Positions 34,741 through 48,094 are shown, counted from the stretch's first letter. The stretch: 64,000 bases of DNA from an uncultured Mediterranea sp. (GCA_945641355.1 CALZEQ010000004.1:1-64000); one strand, 5' to 3'. Notes: generated by a model from the letters alone, not told the origin. Made by a program: numbers and translations.

Positions 34741-37266
34741 TTACGACTGCAAGTTGTTCAGCCGTTGTTCCAAATCCATTTCATCCACACAAAAGACTTC
34801 GCGCGGTTTACTACCCTGTGCAGGTCCCACGATACCAGCCTTCTCCAGCTGGTCCATCAGGCGTCCTGCCCGATTGTATCCGATAGAGAACTTGCGCTGT
34901 ATCAACGAGGTAGAACCTTGCTGATGTACTACAATCAAGCGGGCAGCTTCCTCAAAGAGCGGATCCAGATGTCCCATATCCACTTCCGACAGATCATTGC
35001 CCGAGTCATTGGGATCCACATATTCAGGCAGATAGAATGCGGTAGGATATCCCTGCTGGACGGCAATGTATTTGGTAATCTCCTCCACTTCGGGGGTATC
35101 GATAAAGGCACACTGCACACGTACCGGATCACCGCCTTGCGAAAAGAGCATATCGCCCCGACCAATCAATTGGTTGGCTCCCGGACGGTCGAGGATGGTG
35201 CGTGAGTCTATCATCTGCATGACACGGAATGCGATGCGGGCCGGAAAGTTCGCTTTGATAGTACCCGTAATGATGTTGGTGGTTGGACGCTGGGTAGCAA
35301 TGACCATGTGGATGCCCACGGCACGAGCCAACTGGGCGATACGGGCTATCGGCAACTCCACATCCTTGCCGGCCGTCATAATCAAGTCACCGAATTCATC
35401 GATAACCACCACAATGTACGGCATGAACTTGTGCCCTTTCTCCGGATTCAGGCGGCGTTCGATAAACTTCTGGTTATACTCCTTGACGTTACGAACATGG
35501 GCAGCTTTCAACAGATCATACCGCGTATCCATCTCCACACAAATCGAGTTCAATGTCTGCACCACCTTGGTCACATCGGTGATGACAGGTTCTGCCTCAT
35601 CCGGCAGTTTGGCCAGAAAATGGTTTTCAATCACCGAATAGATGCTGAACTCCACTTTCTTGGGATCGACCAGCACAAACTTCAGTTCCGATGGGTGTTT
35701 CTTATAGAGCAACGAAGTGATGATGGCATTCAGTCCCACAGACTTACCTTGTCCCGTAGCACCGGCCACCAGGATGTGGGGCATCTTGGCCAAATCCACC
35801 ATAAAGACTTCATTGGTGATGGTTTTACCTAAGGCAATAGGCAATTCGAAGGTTGATTCCTGAAATTTCTTACTACCGATAATGCTCTGCCCGGAGACAA
35901 TCTTCGGATTTGCATTGGGCACCTCTATACCGATGGTACCTTTACCCGGTATCGGTGCAATGATACGAATGCCCAGTGCGGCCAGATTCAAGGCAATGTC
36001 ATCCTCCAGTCCTTTCACTTTCGAGATACGGATGCCTTGCTCCAATGTGATTTCATAGAGCGTCACCGTAGGACCGACCGTCGCCTTAATGCTGCTCACC
36101 TCAATGCCAAAACTACGCAGAGTCGATACAATGCGATCCTTGTTGGCGGTCTGTTCAACCATATCAATGGAAGGAGCGTCATCGTCAAAATGCTTCATCA
36201 GATCAATGGTGGGGAAATGGTAGTTCTCCAAGTCAAGACGCGGATTGTATGGTTCCATATCCGGAGCCCTGTATTCATCTTCTTCGGCAGCCTCCACTTC
36301 AAAAGCAGGTTCCTGAGGGGCTGCCTCTTCCTCAAAAGGGGAAGAGGGCTCGGACTCCGGTGTATCGATGGTCATGGGCACCTCTACATCCTCTCTAACC
36401 TTACGCTTCGCCTGTTCATCTACTTCCAACATGATTTCCGTAGCCGATTTTTCTTCTTCCGCCTTCTCCTCTGTTGCTTCAAACGGCACGCTAGGCTCCG
36501 TTTCCACAGGAACGTCCTTCTTTCGTCCCTTTGCTGTCCATGAATCAGTAAACTCCTCGGGGACCTCCCCTTCTGCCACCTGAGGGGGCTCCGACGAAGA
36601 GGGCTTGTCCTTCGGCTTTCGCTTCATAAAGCTGAGTCGGAACACATCACGTAACCAATCAATGGTACGGGCACTGATATAGATAAAGAAACAGAGAGCC
36701 GTTGCCAGTAAGATAAGCCAAACGCCCGGTGCCCCTACCTGCGATGCCAGCCAGCGACTTACATTATATCCGTGCAAACCACCCAAATAGATAAAAGAGC
36801 CTTCGTATTGTGCCTGAAAGGCAAAGCCGAAAAAGATAGAGAACCAAATGAGCAACAATGAACAGGAGATAAACCAACGCCACAAGCGGATGGTCCGCAC
36901 CCGCATCAGTTTCAAACCAGCTACTGCCAAGAAAATCAGAATGAAGAATGAAGCGATACCAAAACAGTCGTTGATCAGGTAGCTGGCCAGCTGGGCTCCC
37001 CGACTGCCTGCATAGTTCTTCACGCCATTATCAGTAGCGGCCAACTCCTGCGCCGTACTACCATCAATGACACTTTGGTCGGCAGCTCCCGTTACGAAGA
37101 AGGAGGAGAAGGCCAGCAACAAATAGACTGCAAAGATGACCAATAGCAGTCCTACGATAAAGTGGAACGTTTCATTTCTGAAAGCCCCCGTCATCCGTTT
37201 TCCAATCCAAGGCTTACCGCCCTCTTTCTGCATATTTTTTCCCGTTGAACTATTTTTCTTTGACAT
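34741..37266 (-). CDS. ftsK: FtsK/SpoIIIE DNA translocase
   Basis: The 841-residue protein has four N-terminal transmembrane helices (residues 25-190), an acidic linker to about 370, and an AAA-type motor with Walker A GATGQGKSVGLNA, Walker B VVVIDEFGDLIM and the winged-helix gamma domain at the end (STSLIQRKFSIGYNRAGRLMDQLE). It pumps chromosome DNA through the division septum. I use the ATG at 37266 (MSKKNSS); one two codons upstream at 37272 is possible. It heads the ftsK-lolA-trxB run and has its own promoter. Confidence 0.95.
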   Translation of the reverse strand: MSKKNSSTGKNMQKEGGKPWIGKRMTGAFRNETFHFIVGLLLVIFAVYLLLAFSSFFVTGAADQSVIDGSTAQELAATDNGVKNYAGSRGAQLASYLINDCFGIASFFILIFLAVAGLKLMRVRTIRLWRWFISCSLLLIWFSIFFGFAFQAQYEGSFIYLGGLHGYNVSRWLASQVGAPGVWLILLATALCFFIYISARTIDWLRDVFRLSFMKRKPKDKPSSSEPPQVAEGEVPEEFTDSWTAKGRKKDVPVETEPSVPFEATEEKAEEEKSATEIMLEVDEQAKRKVREDVEVPMTIDTPESEPSSPFEEEAAPQEPAFEVEAAEEDEYRAPDMEPYNPRLDLENYHFPTIDLMKHFDDDAPSIDMVEQTANKDRIVSTLRSFGIEVSSIKATVGPTVTLYEITLEQGIRISKVKGLEDDIALNLAALGIRIIAPIPGKGTIGIEVPNANPKIVSGQSIIGSKKFQESTFELPIALGKTITNEVFMVDLAKMPHILVAGATGQGKSVGLNAIITSLLYKKHPSELKFVLVDPKKVEFSIYSVIENHFLAKLPDEAEPVITDVTKVVQTLNSICVEMDTRYDLLKAAHVRNVKEYNQKFIERRLNPEKGHKFMPYIVVVIDEFGDLIMTAGKDVELPIARIAQLARAVGIHMVIATQRPTTNIITGTIKANFPARIAFRVMQMIDSRTILDRPGANQLIGRGDMLFSQGGDPVRVQCAFIDTPEVEEITKYIAVQQGYPTAFYLPEYVDPNDSGNDLSEVDMGHLDPLFEEAARLIVVHQQGSTSLIQRKFSIGYNRAGRLMDQLEKAGIVGPAQGSKPREVFCVDEMDLEQRLNNLQS

Positions 37267-37292
37267 AACCATATTTTGAAAAGTATCGGACG

Positions 37293-37300
37293 CAAAAGTA
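37293..37300 (-). promoter_or_regulatory. -7 box upstream of ftsK
   Basis: On the minus strand this reads TACTTTTG, fitting TAnnTTTG, 26 bases before the start. It lies right after the terminator of the upstream GH2 gene. Confidence 0.6.
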
Positions 37301-37308
37301 ATAAATTA

Positions 37309-37351
37309 AAATCACCCACGCAACAACGCGACGTTGCAACGTGGGTGATTT
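37309..37351 (-). terminator. terminator of the GH2 gene
   Basis: AAATCACCCACG pairs with CGTGGGTGATTT, with an inner CAAC/GTTG stem. On the minus strand it is followed by TTAATTTATT. Confidence 0.75.
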
Positions 37352-37389
37352 GTTTTCACACAGAGTAGAATTCCCCTATCTCTGACCGG

Positions 37390-40530
<3,141 letters not shown>

Positions 40531-40543
40531 CTATTTACAGATG

Positions 40544-40551
40544 CAAATATA
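40544..40551 (-). promoter_or_regulatory. -7 box upstream of the GH2 gene
   Basis: On the minus strand this reads TATATTTG, 58 bases before the start at 40485. A second candidate TAAATTTG lies at 40605-40612. Confidence 0.5.
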
Positions 40552-40713
40552 AACAAAGTTTGTTACAAGAAGGCGCTTCCCCCAGTTTATTTCTGTCAGG
40601 TATGCAAATTTATCGCATCATTTCATGCACACGCCTATACCCACTATTTTGCAGAATAAATCCACATCTTCACTCTCTTTGTTGGTATTTTTGGTATATT
40701 CTGTAAAAAGTCG

Positions 40714-40721
40714 TACATTTG
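40714..40721 (+). promoter_or_regulatory. promoter of the DPP IV gene
   Basis: TACATTTG with a TTTG -33 element at 40690-40693, spaced 20 bases. The predicted start of transcription is about 40728, so translation must begin at 40757 and not at the track start 40625. Confidence 0.65.
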
Positions 40722-40756
40722 ACCACATGATTCAATTACAAACCTATGTACAATCA

Positions 40757-42994
40757 ATGAAAAAAATTATGATGTTCAAAAAGATGCTTGCCTGTCTGGT
40801 CTTCGCCTTTGCACTGCCAGGCATGGCACAACACATTCCTACCTTGGAGGAGGCTGCTTACGGTGGACTCATCCGTACGCAAGGTGGCAGTTACGTAAAT
40901 TGGTTGCCTGACGGCAATCACTATTCCAAAACCGAGCGGAGAGACGACGGCATGTATGAAGTGGCCTCGTACAGTGCCGCGAACGACGAACGCAGCGTAC
41001 TCATTACCGCTGAACAGTTAATCAATCCCGCTACCGGCAAGCAGTTGCGGGTACGCAGCTTCCAATTCGATGCCGCCGGCCGTCAGATATTGATCTATAC
41101 CAATACCCGTCGGGTGTGGCGTTACGACACACGCGGCGACTACTGGGTGCTCAACCTCTCCACAGGCCGCTTGCAACAGTTAGGTAAAGGATTGCCCGAA
41201 GCCACCCTGATGTTTGCCAAGTTCTCTCCGCAAGGCGATCGCGTAGCCTACGTCTGTCAAAACAACATTTATGTGGAAAACTTGTCGGATGGCCGCCGCA
41301 TTGCCGTCACTACCGACGGTACCGACGAAATTGTCAACGGCACCTTCGATTGGGTGTACGAGGAGGAGTTCGGCTGTCGTGACGGTTTCCGCTGGAGCCC
41401 CGACGGCAACAGCATAGCCTACTGGCAGAGCGACACGAAGGGTACCGGTTGGTTCCCCATCATCAACAATGTAGACTCTCTTTACCCAACCATCCAGCGT
41501 TTTCCCTATCCGAAGGCCGGCACACAGAACTCTGCAGTCAAGGTAGGCACGGTGTCGGCACAGGGAGGCATCACGACCTGGATAGAATTGCCCGGCGATG
41601 CCCGCGAACATTACATTCCCCGTATGGAGTACATCCCCGACAGCGACGAACTCTTTATCCAGCAGATGAACCGGGCACAAAACACCAATCGTGTATGGAT
41701 AGCCCGTACGGGTGAATCTACAGCCGAGAACATCTTCACTGATACCGACAAGGCTTGGTTGGAGACCAACGACCAAGTCAGTTGGTTAGAGGGGAACAAA
41801 TGGTTCACCTGGCAGAGCGAACGGAACGGATGGCGCCATCTGTATCGCGTAAGCCGCGACGGCAAGCAGATACTCCCCATTACACAAGGCGACTTCGATG
41901 TAGTCAGCGAAGAGGGCATGGACTTGAAGAAAGGATTGGTCTACTTCATCGCTTCGCCCGACAACTATACGCAACGTTACCTCTACCAAGCCCGCCTTTT
42001 CGGCAAGGGAGAGGTCAAACGCCTCAGCCCGGCCGACCAAAGCGGACAGCACCGTTACAGCATCTCACCCAACGGACGCTGGGCCATGCACACCTTCAGC
42101 AACGCGCAGACGCCACCCGTCATCGACCGCATCAGCCTGCCTGCCCACAAACGGGTAAAACTCATTACAGACAATGCGGAGGCTCTCCGGCAGTTCCAAG
42201 CCATGGGATTACAGCCCAAGGAGTTTGTCAAGGTACGCTCTGGCGAGTTACTGCTCGATGCGTTCATGATCAAGCCGGTGAATTTCGACCCCAACAAAAA
42301 ATACCCTGTCATCATCGATGTCTATGGCGAACCGGCCAGCGCTACCGTAGAAGATGTTTGGCAAGGCGGAAGTCCCTGGCACCAATACCTGGCCAACTTA
42401 GGATACATTGTAGTGAGCATCGAGAATCGAGGTGCCAATACACCGCGTGGACGCGAATGGCGTAAATGCATCTATGGCGAGGTTGGCACCTTTGCCAGCC
42501 AAGACCAGGCACGGGGCATCCAAGATCTGGCCCGTCAATATGCCTATATTGACCTGAACCGTATCGGCATCACCGGCTGGAGCGGCGGTGGCAGCCAGAC
42601 GCTAAACTGCATGTTCCGCTATCCCGACGTATTTCACACCGGCATTGCCGTAGCTTTCGTGGCCGACCAGCGGCTCTACGACACCATCTACCAGGAGCGC
42701 TACATGAACACGCCCCAGGCCAACCCCGACGGATATCGCAAAGGCTCTCCCATCTCCTACGTCGAAGGGCTGAAGGGCAACCTGCTCCTGATTCATGGGA
42801 CGGGTGACGACAACGTGCACTACCAGAGCTGCGAGCGGTTGGTCAACGAGTTGGTTCGCCTCGGGAAGATTTTCTCACAGATATCCTATCCCATGCGTTC
42901 GCACAGTATCAACGAGCGCGAAGGCACCACACTCCACCTGCGCAAGACGATGGCCGACTACTGGCTGAAACATCTGCCTGCGGGCGGACGATAG
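40757..42994 (+). CDS. dipeptidyl peptidase IV (S9 family)
   Basis: The 745-residue secreted serine peptidase removes X-Pro or X-Ala dipeptides. It has a signal peptide (CLVFAFALPGMAQ), an eight-bladed beta-propeller with the substrate-binding Glu pair in TFDWVYEEEFGCRDG, and a C-terminal alpha/beta-hydrolase with nucleophile in GITGWSGGGSQT, the Asp in HGTGDDNVH and the His in YPMRSHSI. The GWSGGG form differs from the usual GWSYGG. The length is normal for the family. The start is set by the promoter at 40714. Confidence 0.93.
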   Translation: MKKIMMFKKMLACLVFAFALPGMAQHIPTLEEAAYGGLIRTQGGSYVNWLPDGNHYSKTERRDDGMYEVASYSAANDERSVLITAEQLINPATGKQLRVRSFQFDAAGRQILIYTNTRRVWRYDTRGDYWVLNLSTGRLQQLGKGLPEATLMFAKFSPQGDRVAYVCQNNIYVENLSDGRRIAVTTDGTDEIVNGTFDWVYEEEFGCRDGFRWSPDGNSIAYWQSDTKGTGWFPIINNVDSLYPTIQRFPYPKAGTQNSAVKVGTVSAQGGITTWIELPGDAREHYIPRMEYIPDSDELFIQQMNRAQNTNRVWIARTGESTAENIFTDTDKAWLETNDQVSWLEGNKWFTWQSERNGWRHLYRVSRDGKQILPITQGDFDVVSEEGMDLKKGLVYFIASPDNYTQRYLYQARLFGKGEVKRLSPADQSGQHRYSISPNGRWAMHTFSNAQTPPVIDRISLPAHKRVKLITDNAEALRQFQAMGLQPKEFVKVRSGELLLDAFMIKPVNFDPNKKYPVIIDVYGEPASATVEDVWQGGSPWHQYLANLGYIVVSIENRGANTPRGREWRKCIYGEVGTFASQDQARGIQDLARQYAYIDLNRIGITGWSGGGSQTLNCMFRYPDVFHTGIAVAFVADQRLYDTIYQERYMNTPQANPDGYRKGSPISYVEGLKGNLLLIHGTGDDNVHYQSCERLVNELVRLGKIFSQISYPMRSHSINEREGTTLHLRKTMADYWLKHLPAGGR

Positions 42995-43018
42995 CTACGA
43001 ACTACAAGCTACCAGTAG

Positions 43019-43070
43019 GTCTGCCCAGAACACCGTCCGCAGTGACACATTGCGTGCGTATTGGGCAGAC
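43019..43070. repeat. inverted repeat related to 446-535
   Basis: GTCTGCCCA (43019-43027) and TGGGCAGAC (43062-43070) flank an unrelated spacer. It is the same motif as in the 446-535 repeat. Confidence 0.45.
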
Positions 43071-43131
43071 ATACAGGTCTTCCCTTTCAGGCAATGATGA
43101 CAACCTGCGTCGCACCCCCATGCTTACACCA

Positions 43132-43172
43132 TGCAAACCCTATGTTTACACCTCGTAAACATAGGGTTTGCA
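43132..43172. terminator. 18-base perfect palindrome between convergent genes
   Basis: TGCAAACCCTATGTTTAC-ACCTC-GTAAACATAGGGTTTGCA forms a perfect stem between the stops of the DPP IV (plus) and GH78 (minus) genes. There is no T-tract, so it is a terminator by position only. The surrounding bases repeat parts such as TTTACACC and TAAACGCC. Confidence 0.5.
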
Positions 43173-43237
43173 ATACTTAAACGCCCTGTTTGGCAAGCAT
43201 AAACGCCGTGCTTTACATATACGATTTAATTGGTTAT

Positions 43238-45838
43238 CTATTGCCGCAGCTGATACGTGCCGGCTTCATATTCCTGAGCCACGCTCTCTCCGGGCAACGT
43301 TACCGAAGCTGTAGCCCCCTGTGGTATGGTAAAGTTCCATATCCACTGGTCGCCTTCGTATCTCCATTCGCTTTTGATAAGTCCGGCAGCCGAATGATAG
43401 GCAGCCCGTACAAAGCCCAGCCGTCTGTCGGGGAACGGCTTCATCAGGATGTGGCGGAAGCCGGGTCGGGAAGTGTCGGCAGCGATGCCTGCCACACTTT
43501 TCCATATCCACTCACACACGCATCCATAGGCATAGTGATTGAAGCTGTTCATGCCGCTGGGTCCCATGCCGTACTCTTTCATGTAGCTGTTCCATCGTTC
43601 CCAGACAGTGGTAGCTCCGTTGTCCACCGAATAGAGCCAGCTGGGATTCCTGCGTTGCAGCAGCAATTCATAGGCAATGTCCTGCATACCGTTCTCCGTC
43701 AATGTGGCCATCAAGATAGAGGTTCCGAGGAAACCCGTCTGCAGGCAGTTGCCGTGATCGGCAAAGTTCTGACGCAACCGCTGTATCATACACTCTCGTG
43801 CCTCACCCTCCACCAACTTGTTCTTCAGTGCGAAGAGGGCCGGTGTCTGCATGGTGTCGAACAGCTGCTCCTTGAAGGTGCCGTCCGGATTCAGGAAACG
43901 TTCGTGCAGGTATTGCACGGCATTTGCTATCATGGCTTCGTATTTCTCCGTCGGACGACCGGTAGCCTGTGCCATGTCGCGCATGAGGCGTGCATCCATC
44001 AGCCAATAGCTGGCACCCAGGTAGTTCCAATAGGTGTATGCCTGAGGGGAAATCACCGTCCGTCCTGCGTTGTCTTGGATATAGATGCCCCCTCCACAGC
44101 TCTCTAACGGTTCGTAACTCAGCCAGTCGGCCCATTGGTAGTTACCGTTTTCACTGCTTAAGGCAGCATGGTCATAACAGGTCTCGTTGACATGATCGAT
44201 GAAGCGTTCCATGGCTTCCCAGTTCTCGTCGATGATGTCCGTGTCGGCAAACTGTTTCCATACAACCCAAGGTACTATCACACCGGCATCGGCCCAGCCC
44301 ACGCGCATCATCTCACTGGGAGAAGAGCCGTATTGTCCGAAAGGTGCCACGCCGGGGAATCCACCTGCAGAAGTCTGGGTATCACGCATATCACGCATCC
44401 ATTTGTGGAAGAAGAGGCGCGTATCGGCAAAGAAGGAACCGGTCTCTGCAAAGACTTGGGTATCGGCTGTCCAGCCCAAACGCTCGTTGCGTTGCGGGCA
44501 GTCGGTAGTGACAGAGAGGTAGTTGGAGCGTTGCCCCCACACTGTGTTCGAAATCAGTTGGTTGACTCCCGCATGACCCGTTTCCAAAGTGCCGGTCTCC
44601 ATCTGACGGGTGATGGAAGAAACCGGTATCGACTGAAGCGAACGGATGCGCACCTCGTCAGTAGCGGTGATGGAGACGTACCGATAGCCGAAGAAGGTAC
44701 ATTGGGGACGGTAAACAACGTATCCCTTGCTGTCGGCAAAAATGTAGCTGAGCTGCATACCGATGTCCGGAATGCGGAGATTACGCCGGTGGCAGCTGCC
44801 TTCGGGACCGTCCATACCACGTGCCTTTGCTCCGTTGCCATCGTTCAGCAGTTCGGCAGGCAAGCAAGTCAGCTTGGTATCAGCCGGGGCACTGAACTGA
44901 AACGAAGGAACGGCAGCACAGTTCTGACCGAAATCCACCACCAACGTTTCACCCGGCCGCACGACCAGCTCCTGACCAGACTGATACTCCCGGTCGACAA
45001 CCACCGTACCGTACGCCTCGTCGCTTTGGCCGGTCACCTCCTTCCATACGTATGCCTGTTGCGGATGCAGAGCCAGATCTTCGCGCAGATAGACCTCAGC
45101 CCCCTCCGAGGGAAGTATTTCGCCTTCAAACTCTCGATTCACCTCAGGGGTAGACAGCAACTGAGGCGTGTCATATCCCCGTGCGATGCGTGCATCGTAC
45201 TCCTCACCGTCAAAGATGGCGGCATGACGTACCGGGCCTGCCACACCGGCCTGCCAATCGGTACAGTTGGTACCATAACAACGGGTTGTACCATCGGCAA
45301 ACGTCAGGACAACCACACCACGGAAAGCCACTTTCTGTCCTACCATACCTTGGTGCCCACTGACTGTCACAATCTTGTCGGCCCACCAGCCGGGCGTGAC
45401 CTGTACGGCAAAGGTATTTTCGGCCTGCGGGTCAACGGCAAGTGCCTCCGTGACATCGTAAGTGAACGAACGTTTGGTTTTGGCATAATGGGTGAAGCCC
45501 GGCTTCAGAATCTCTTTCCCGACGGAGCGTCCGTTGACATAGAGCTGGTAGATGCCCAGACCGGTTGTGGTCCAGCGGGCATTCACCACTTTTTTTTCAT
45601 TCTTGAGTGTAGATACAAACCAGCTGGCTCCATCAGCTGCCCGTTCGTTGTCTCCTCCGATGATGCCGTCTACCACAGGTGCGTTGGCGGCAGAGATCCA
45701 TTGGGAGCAGCGCCATACGGTGTCGTTCATCGCTTCGGCACGCACCCCCACCACAGTTGATGGTGATGAACTGCATCCCGCCGTAACGGTTGCTACCAGA
45801 AGCAGTACCGATGCATAGTGAATCAGGTGTCTTTTCAT
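43238..45838 (-). CDS. GH78 family alpha-L-rhamnosidase
   Basis: The 866-residue lipoprotein (lipobox TVTAGCSSSP) removes terminal alpha-L-rhamnose. It has the GH78 domain order: N-terminal beta-domains (YQLYVNGRSVGKEILKPGFTHY), the (alpha/alpha)6 barrel with DCPQRNERLGWTADTQVFAET, a GWADAGVIVPW stretch and a C-terminal beta-domain (DTSRPGFRHILMKPFPD). It starts 42 bases after pyrF and may be read from that operon. Rhamnose removal would suit the locus that starts at 50141, though it is on the opposite strand. Confidence 0.92.
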   Translation of the reverse strand: MKRHLIHYASVLLLVATVTAGCSSSPSTVVGVRAEAMNDTVWRCSQWISAANAPVVDGIIGGDNERAADGASWFVSTLKNEKKVVNARWTTTGLGIYQLYVNGRSVGKEILKPGFTHYAKTKRSFTYDVTEALAVDPQAENTFAVQVTPGWWADKIVTVSGHQGMVGQKVAFRGVVVLTFADGTTRCYGTNCTDWQAGVAGPVRHAAIFDGEEYDARIARGYDTPQLLSTPEVNREFEGEILPSEGAEVYLREDLALHPQQAYVWKEVTGQSDEAYGTVVVDREYQSGQELVVRPGETLVVDFGQNCAAVPSFQFSAPADTKLTCLPAELLNDGNGAKARGMDGPEGSCHRRNLRIPDIGMQLSYIFADSKGYVVYRPQCTFFGYRYVSITATDEVRIRSLQSIPVSSITRQMETGTLETGHAGVNQLISNTVWGQRSNYLSVTTDCPQRNERLGWTADTQVFAETGSFFADTRLFFHKWMRDMRDTQTSAGGFPGVAPFGQYGSSPSEMMRVGWADAGVIVPWVVWKQFADTDIIDENWEAMERFIDHVNETCYDHAALSSENGNYQWADWLSYEPLESCGGGIYIQDNAGRTVISPQAYTYWNYLGASYWLMDARLMRDMAQATGRPTEKYEAMIANAVQYLHERFLNPDGTFKEQLFDTMQTPALFALKNKLVEGEARECMIQRLRQNFADHGNCLQTGFLGTSILMATLTENGMQDIAYELLLQRRNPSWLYSVDNGATTVWERWNSYMKEYGMGPSGMNSFNHYAYGCVCEWIWKSVAGIAADTSRPGFRHILMKPFPDRRLGFVRAAYHSAAGLIKSEWRYEGDQWIWNFTIPQGATASVTLPGESVAQEYEAGTYQLRQ

Positions 45839-45880
45839 GGTGTTCGATTGTTTTTATTAAAGTATAGTACTCGTGAACTC

Positions 45881-46705
45881 TCAGAGGATAGCCTTCAGCT
45901 GCTCAGCCATCTGCGCCTGCACCTCTTGGGCAGCCCTACGTGAGGCTTCGGCAAAGCGTTCCGTCTTATCCACATAGATGATGCCCCGGCTGCTGTTGAC
46001 GATGAGTCCGCACTGGCTGTTCATTCCATACTTACAGACCTCTTCCAGCGAACCGCCTTGAGCTCCGATGCCGGGTACCAGCAGGAAGTGATTGGGCACA
46101 ATCTTGCGGATATCTTCAAAAGCACGTCCCTGTGTAGCACCTACCACATACATCATACGGTCGTCGCCTGCCCATTGCTGGCTCTTGCGCAGTACCTTCT
46201 CAAACAGGCGTTCGCCCTGCTCATCCGTCGTGAGCTGGAAGTCGTGACTGCCCTTGTTGCTGGTCAAAGCCAGCAGGATGACCCACTTGCCTTCGTAGGT
46301 AAGGAAGGGGGTGACGCTGTCTTCGCCCATATAGGGGGCTACCGTGACCGAGTCGATGTCCAATTCGTCAAAGAAAGTGCGTGCATACATGGCCGAGGTA
46401 TTGCCTATGTCGCCGCGTTTGGCATCTGCAATGATAAACTGGTCGGGGTACTGCTGCTTGATGTAGTTCACCGTCTTCTCGAAGGCCATCCATCCCTTCA
46501 CGCCCATGCTCTCGTAGAAAGCCAGATTGGGCTTATAGGCGATACACAGATCAGCAGTGGCATCGATGATTGCCTTATTAAATGCAAAGATAGGGTCTTC
46601 TTCCTTCAGCAGGTGCTCGGGAATCTTCTTGATGTCGGTGTCCAGACCTACGCAGAGAAAGCTCTGCTTTCTTTTTATGTTCTCAAATAAATCCTGTTTA
46701 TTCAT
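45881..46705 (-). CDS. pyrF: orotidine 5'-phosphate decarboxylase
   Basis: The 274-residue enzyme makes UMP from orotidine monophosphate. The catalytic Lys/Asp region is [15 protein letters not shown] (about residues 92-106), and the phosphate-binding end [15 protein letters not shown] is intact. It is the longer type 2 form. The N-terminal [15 protein letters not shown] is diagnostic. It follows prfA by 67 bases, a gap that contains copies of the ACTCGTAGCT-type repeat. Confidence 0.95.
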   Translation of the reverse strand: MNKQDLFENIKRKQSFLCVGLDTDIKKIPEHLLKEEDPIFAFNKAIIDATADLCIAYKPNLAFYESMGVKGWMAFEKTVNYIKQQYPDQFIIADAKRGDIGNTSAMYARTFFDELDIDSVTVAPYMGEDSVTPFLTYEGKWVILLALTSNKGSHDFQLTTDEQGERLFEKVLRKSQQWAGDDRMMYVVGATQGRAFEDIRKIVPNHFLLVPGIGAQGGSLEEVCKYGMNSQCGLIVNSSRGIIYVDKTERFAEASRRAAQEVQAQMAEQLKAIL

Positions 46706-46772
46706 ATCGTCAATGATTAAATGTTACTCGTAACTCATAACTTGTAGCTGGTAGCTCGTAACTCGTAGCTAC

Positions 46773-47885
46773 CTACAATTCACTCTCTTTCAGCCGCTCG
46801 GCATTCTCGGCCACGATGAGGTGGTCGATACAGTCCTGTATTTCTCCGTCCATGAAGGCGGCTAGATTATAAATGGTGTAATTGATGCGGTGGTCGGTGA
46901 TGCGCCCCTGCGGGTAGTTGTAGGTGCGAATCTTAGCTGAACGATCGCCGGTAGACACCATGGTCTTGCGCTTGGAGGCGATGTCGTCGATGTACTTCTG
47001 GTGCTCCTTGTCGTAGATAAAGGTACGCAGGCGCGAGAGGGCGCGTTCCTTGTTCTTGGGCTGGTCGCGCGTCTCGGTACACTCTATCAGTATCTCCTCC
47101 ACCACGCCGGTATTGGGGTTCTTCCAGTTGTAGCGCAGGCGCACGCCCGACTCCACCTTGTTGACGTTCTGTCCGCCGGCACCTCCACTACGGAAGGTGT
47201 CCCACTTGATTTCGCCTTCGTTGATAACCACATCAAACTCTTCGGCCTCGGGCAGTACAGCCACCGAAGCGGCGGAAGTGTGTACACGTCCCTGTGTTTC
47301 GGTAGCCGGTACCCGCTGCACGCGATGTACGCCCGATTCGTATTTCAGGGTACCATACACATTGTCGCCCGTCACCGAGCAGATGATTTCCTTGAATCCA
47401 CCGGCAGCCCCCTCGTTGGCACTGGAAACTTCCAGATGCCAGCCTTTGATGTCGCAGTACTTGCTGTACATACGGAAGAGGTCGCCGGCAAAGATAGCGG
47501 CCTCATCCCCTCCCGTGCCGCCTCGTATTTCGAGGATGGCATTACGGCTGTCCTGCGGGTCGGCAGGGACGAGCAGCAGCTTGATTCTTTCTTCCAGTTC
47601 TGGCTGGCGTGTCTGACACACATCCAGTTCTTCACGTGCCATTTCGCGCATTTCAGGGTCGGTCTCATTGGCGATGATGTCCTTTGCCTCTTCGATGCCG
47701 CTGAGTACCTGCATGTACTCCTTTCGTGCTTCCATCAGGTCGCCCAGCTCCTTGTACTCTTTGGTAAGCTTGACGTAACGTTTCTGATCAGCGATTACGG
47801 CCGGGTCGGTAATCAAAGTAGACACCTCCTCAAAGCGGGCGACGAGGCTGTCCAGCTTTTCTAATATTGTATTGTTGTCTGCCAT
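46773..47885 (-). CDS. prfA: peptide chain release factor 1
   Basis: The 370-residue protein ends translation at UAA and UAG. The GGQ motif is in SGGAGGQNVNKVESGVRL (about residues 232-249), and the anticodon-mimic PxT-type region lies earlier (RVPATETQGRVHTSAASVAVLPE). The C-terminal RTYNYPQGRITDHRI is typical. It is 5 bases after a small membrane-protein gene, so translation is likely coupled. Confidence 0.96.
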   Translation of the reverse strand: MADNNTILEKLDSLVARFEEVSTLITDPAVIADQKRYVKLTKEYKELGDLMEARKEYMQVLSGIEEAKDIIANETDPEMREMAREELDVCQTRQPELEERIKLLLVPADPQDSRNAILEIRGGTGGDEAAIFAGDLFRMYSKYCDIKGWHLEVSSANEGAAGGFKEIICSVTGDNVYGTLKYESGVHRVQRVPATETQGRVHTSAASVAVLPEAEEFDVVINEGEIKWDTFRSGGAGGQNVNKVESGVRLRYNWKNPNTGVVEEILIECTETRDQPKNKERALSRLRTFIYDKEHQKYIDDIASKRKTMVSTGDRSAKIRTYNYPQGRITDHRINYTIYNLAAFMDGEIQDCIDHLIVAENAERLKESEL

Positions 47886-47890
47886 ATTTA

Positions 47891-48094
47891 TTATTCAGCC
47901 AATCTTCTAATCCATTTATATTTTAAAGTTGCCATCCGGTAGGTAATCACTACCCATCCCATCAGGGCAAGTATGCCGATGCCTTTGCGCAGGAAGTTTC
48001 TTTCTCCCCACGTGTCCATTAGGAAGGTGAACATGCCCAGCAGGCAGGACATGCCTATCAATACGCAGAGGCTGACGATGAATTTCTTCTTCAT
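47891..48094 (-). CDS. small two-helix membrane protein, paralogue B
   Basis: The 67-residue protein has two hydrophobic segments (IVSLCVLIGMSCLLGMFTFL and IGILALMGWVVITYRMA) and the basic ending KYKWIRRLAE. It shares layout with the neighbour at 48149-48352, in particular GWVVITY....YKW against GWLVITF....YRW. The function is unknown. It lies between purM-side genes and prfA, 5 bases before prfA. Confidence 0.7.
   Translation of the reverse strand: MKKKFIVSLCVLIGMSCLLGMFTFLMDTWGERNFLRKGIGILALMGWVVITYRMATLKYKWIRRLAE

Noticed and set aside
44168-45760. 530-residue plus-strand ORF opposite the GH78 gene
   Set aside because: Shadow frame; the minus-strand GH78 protein is complete and well supported.
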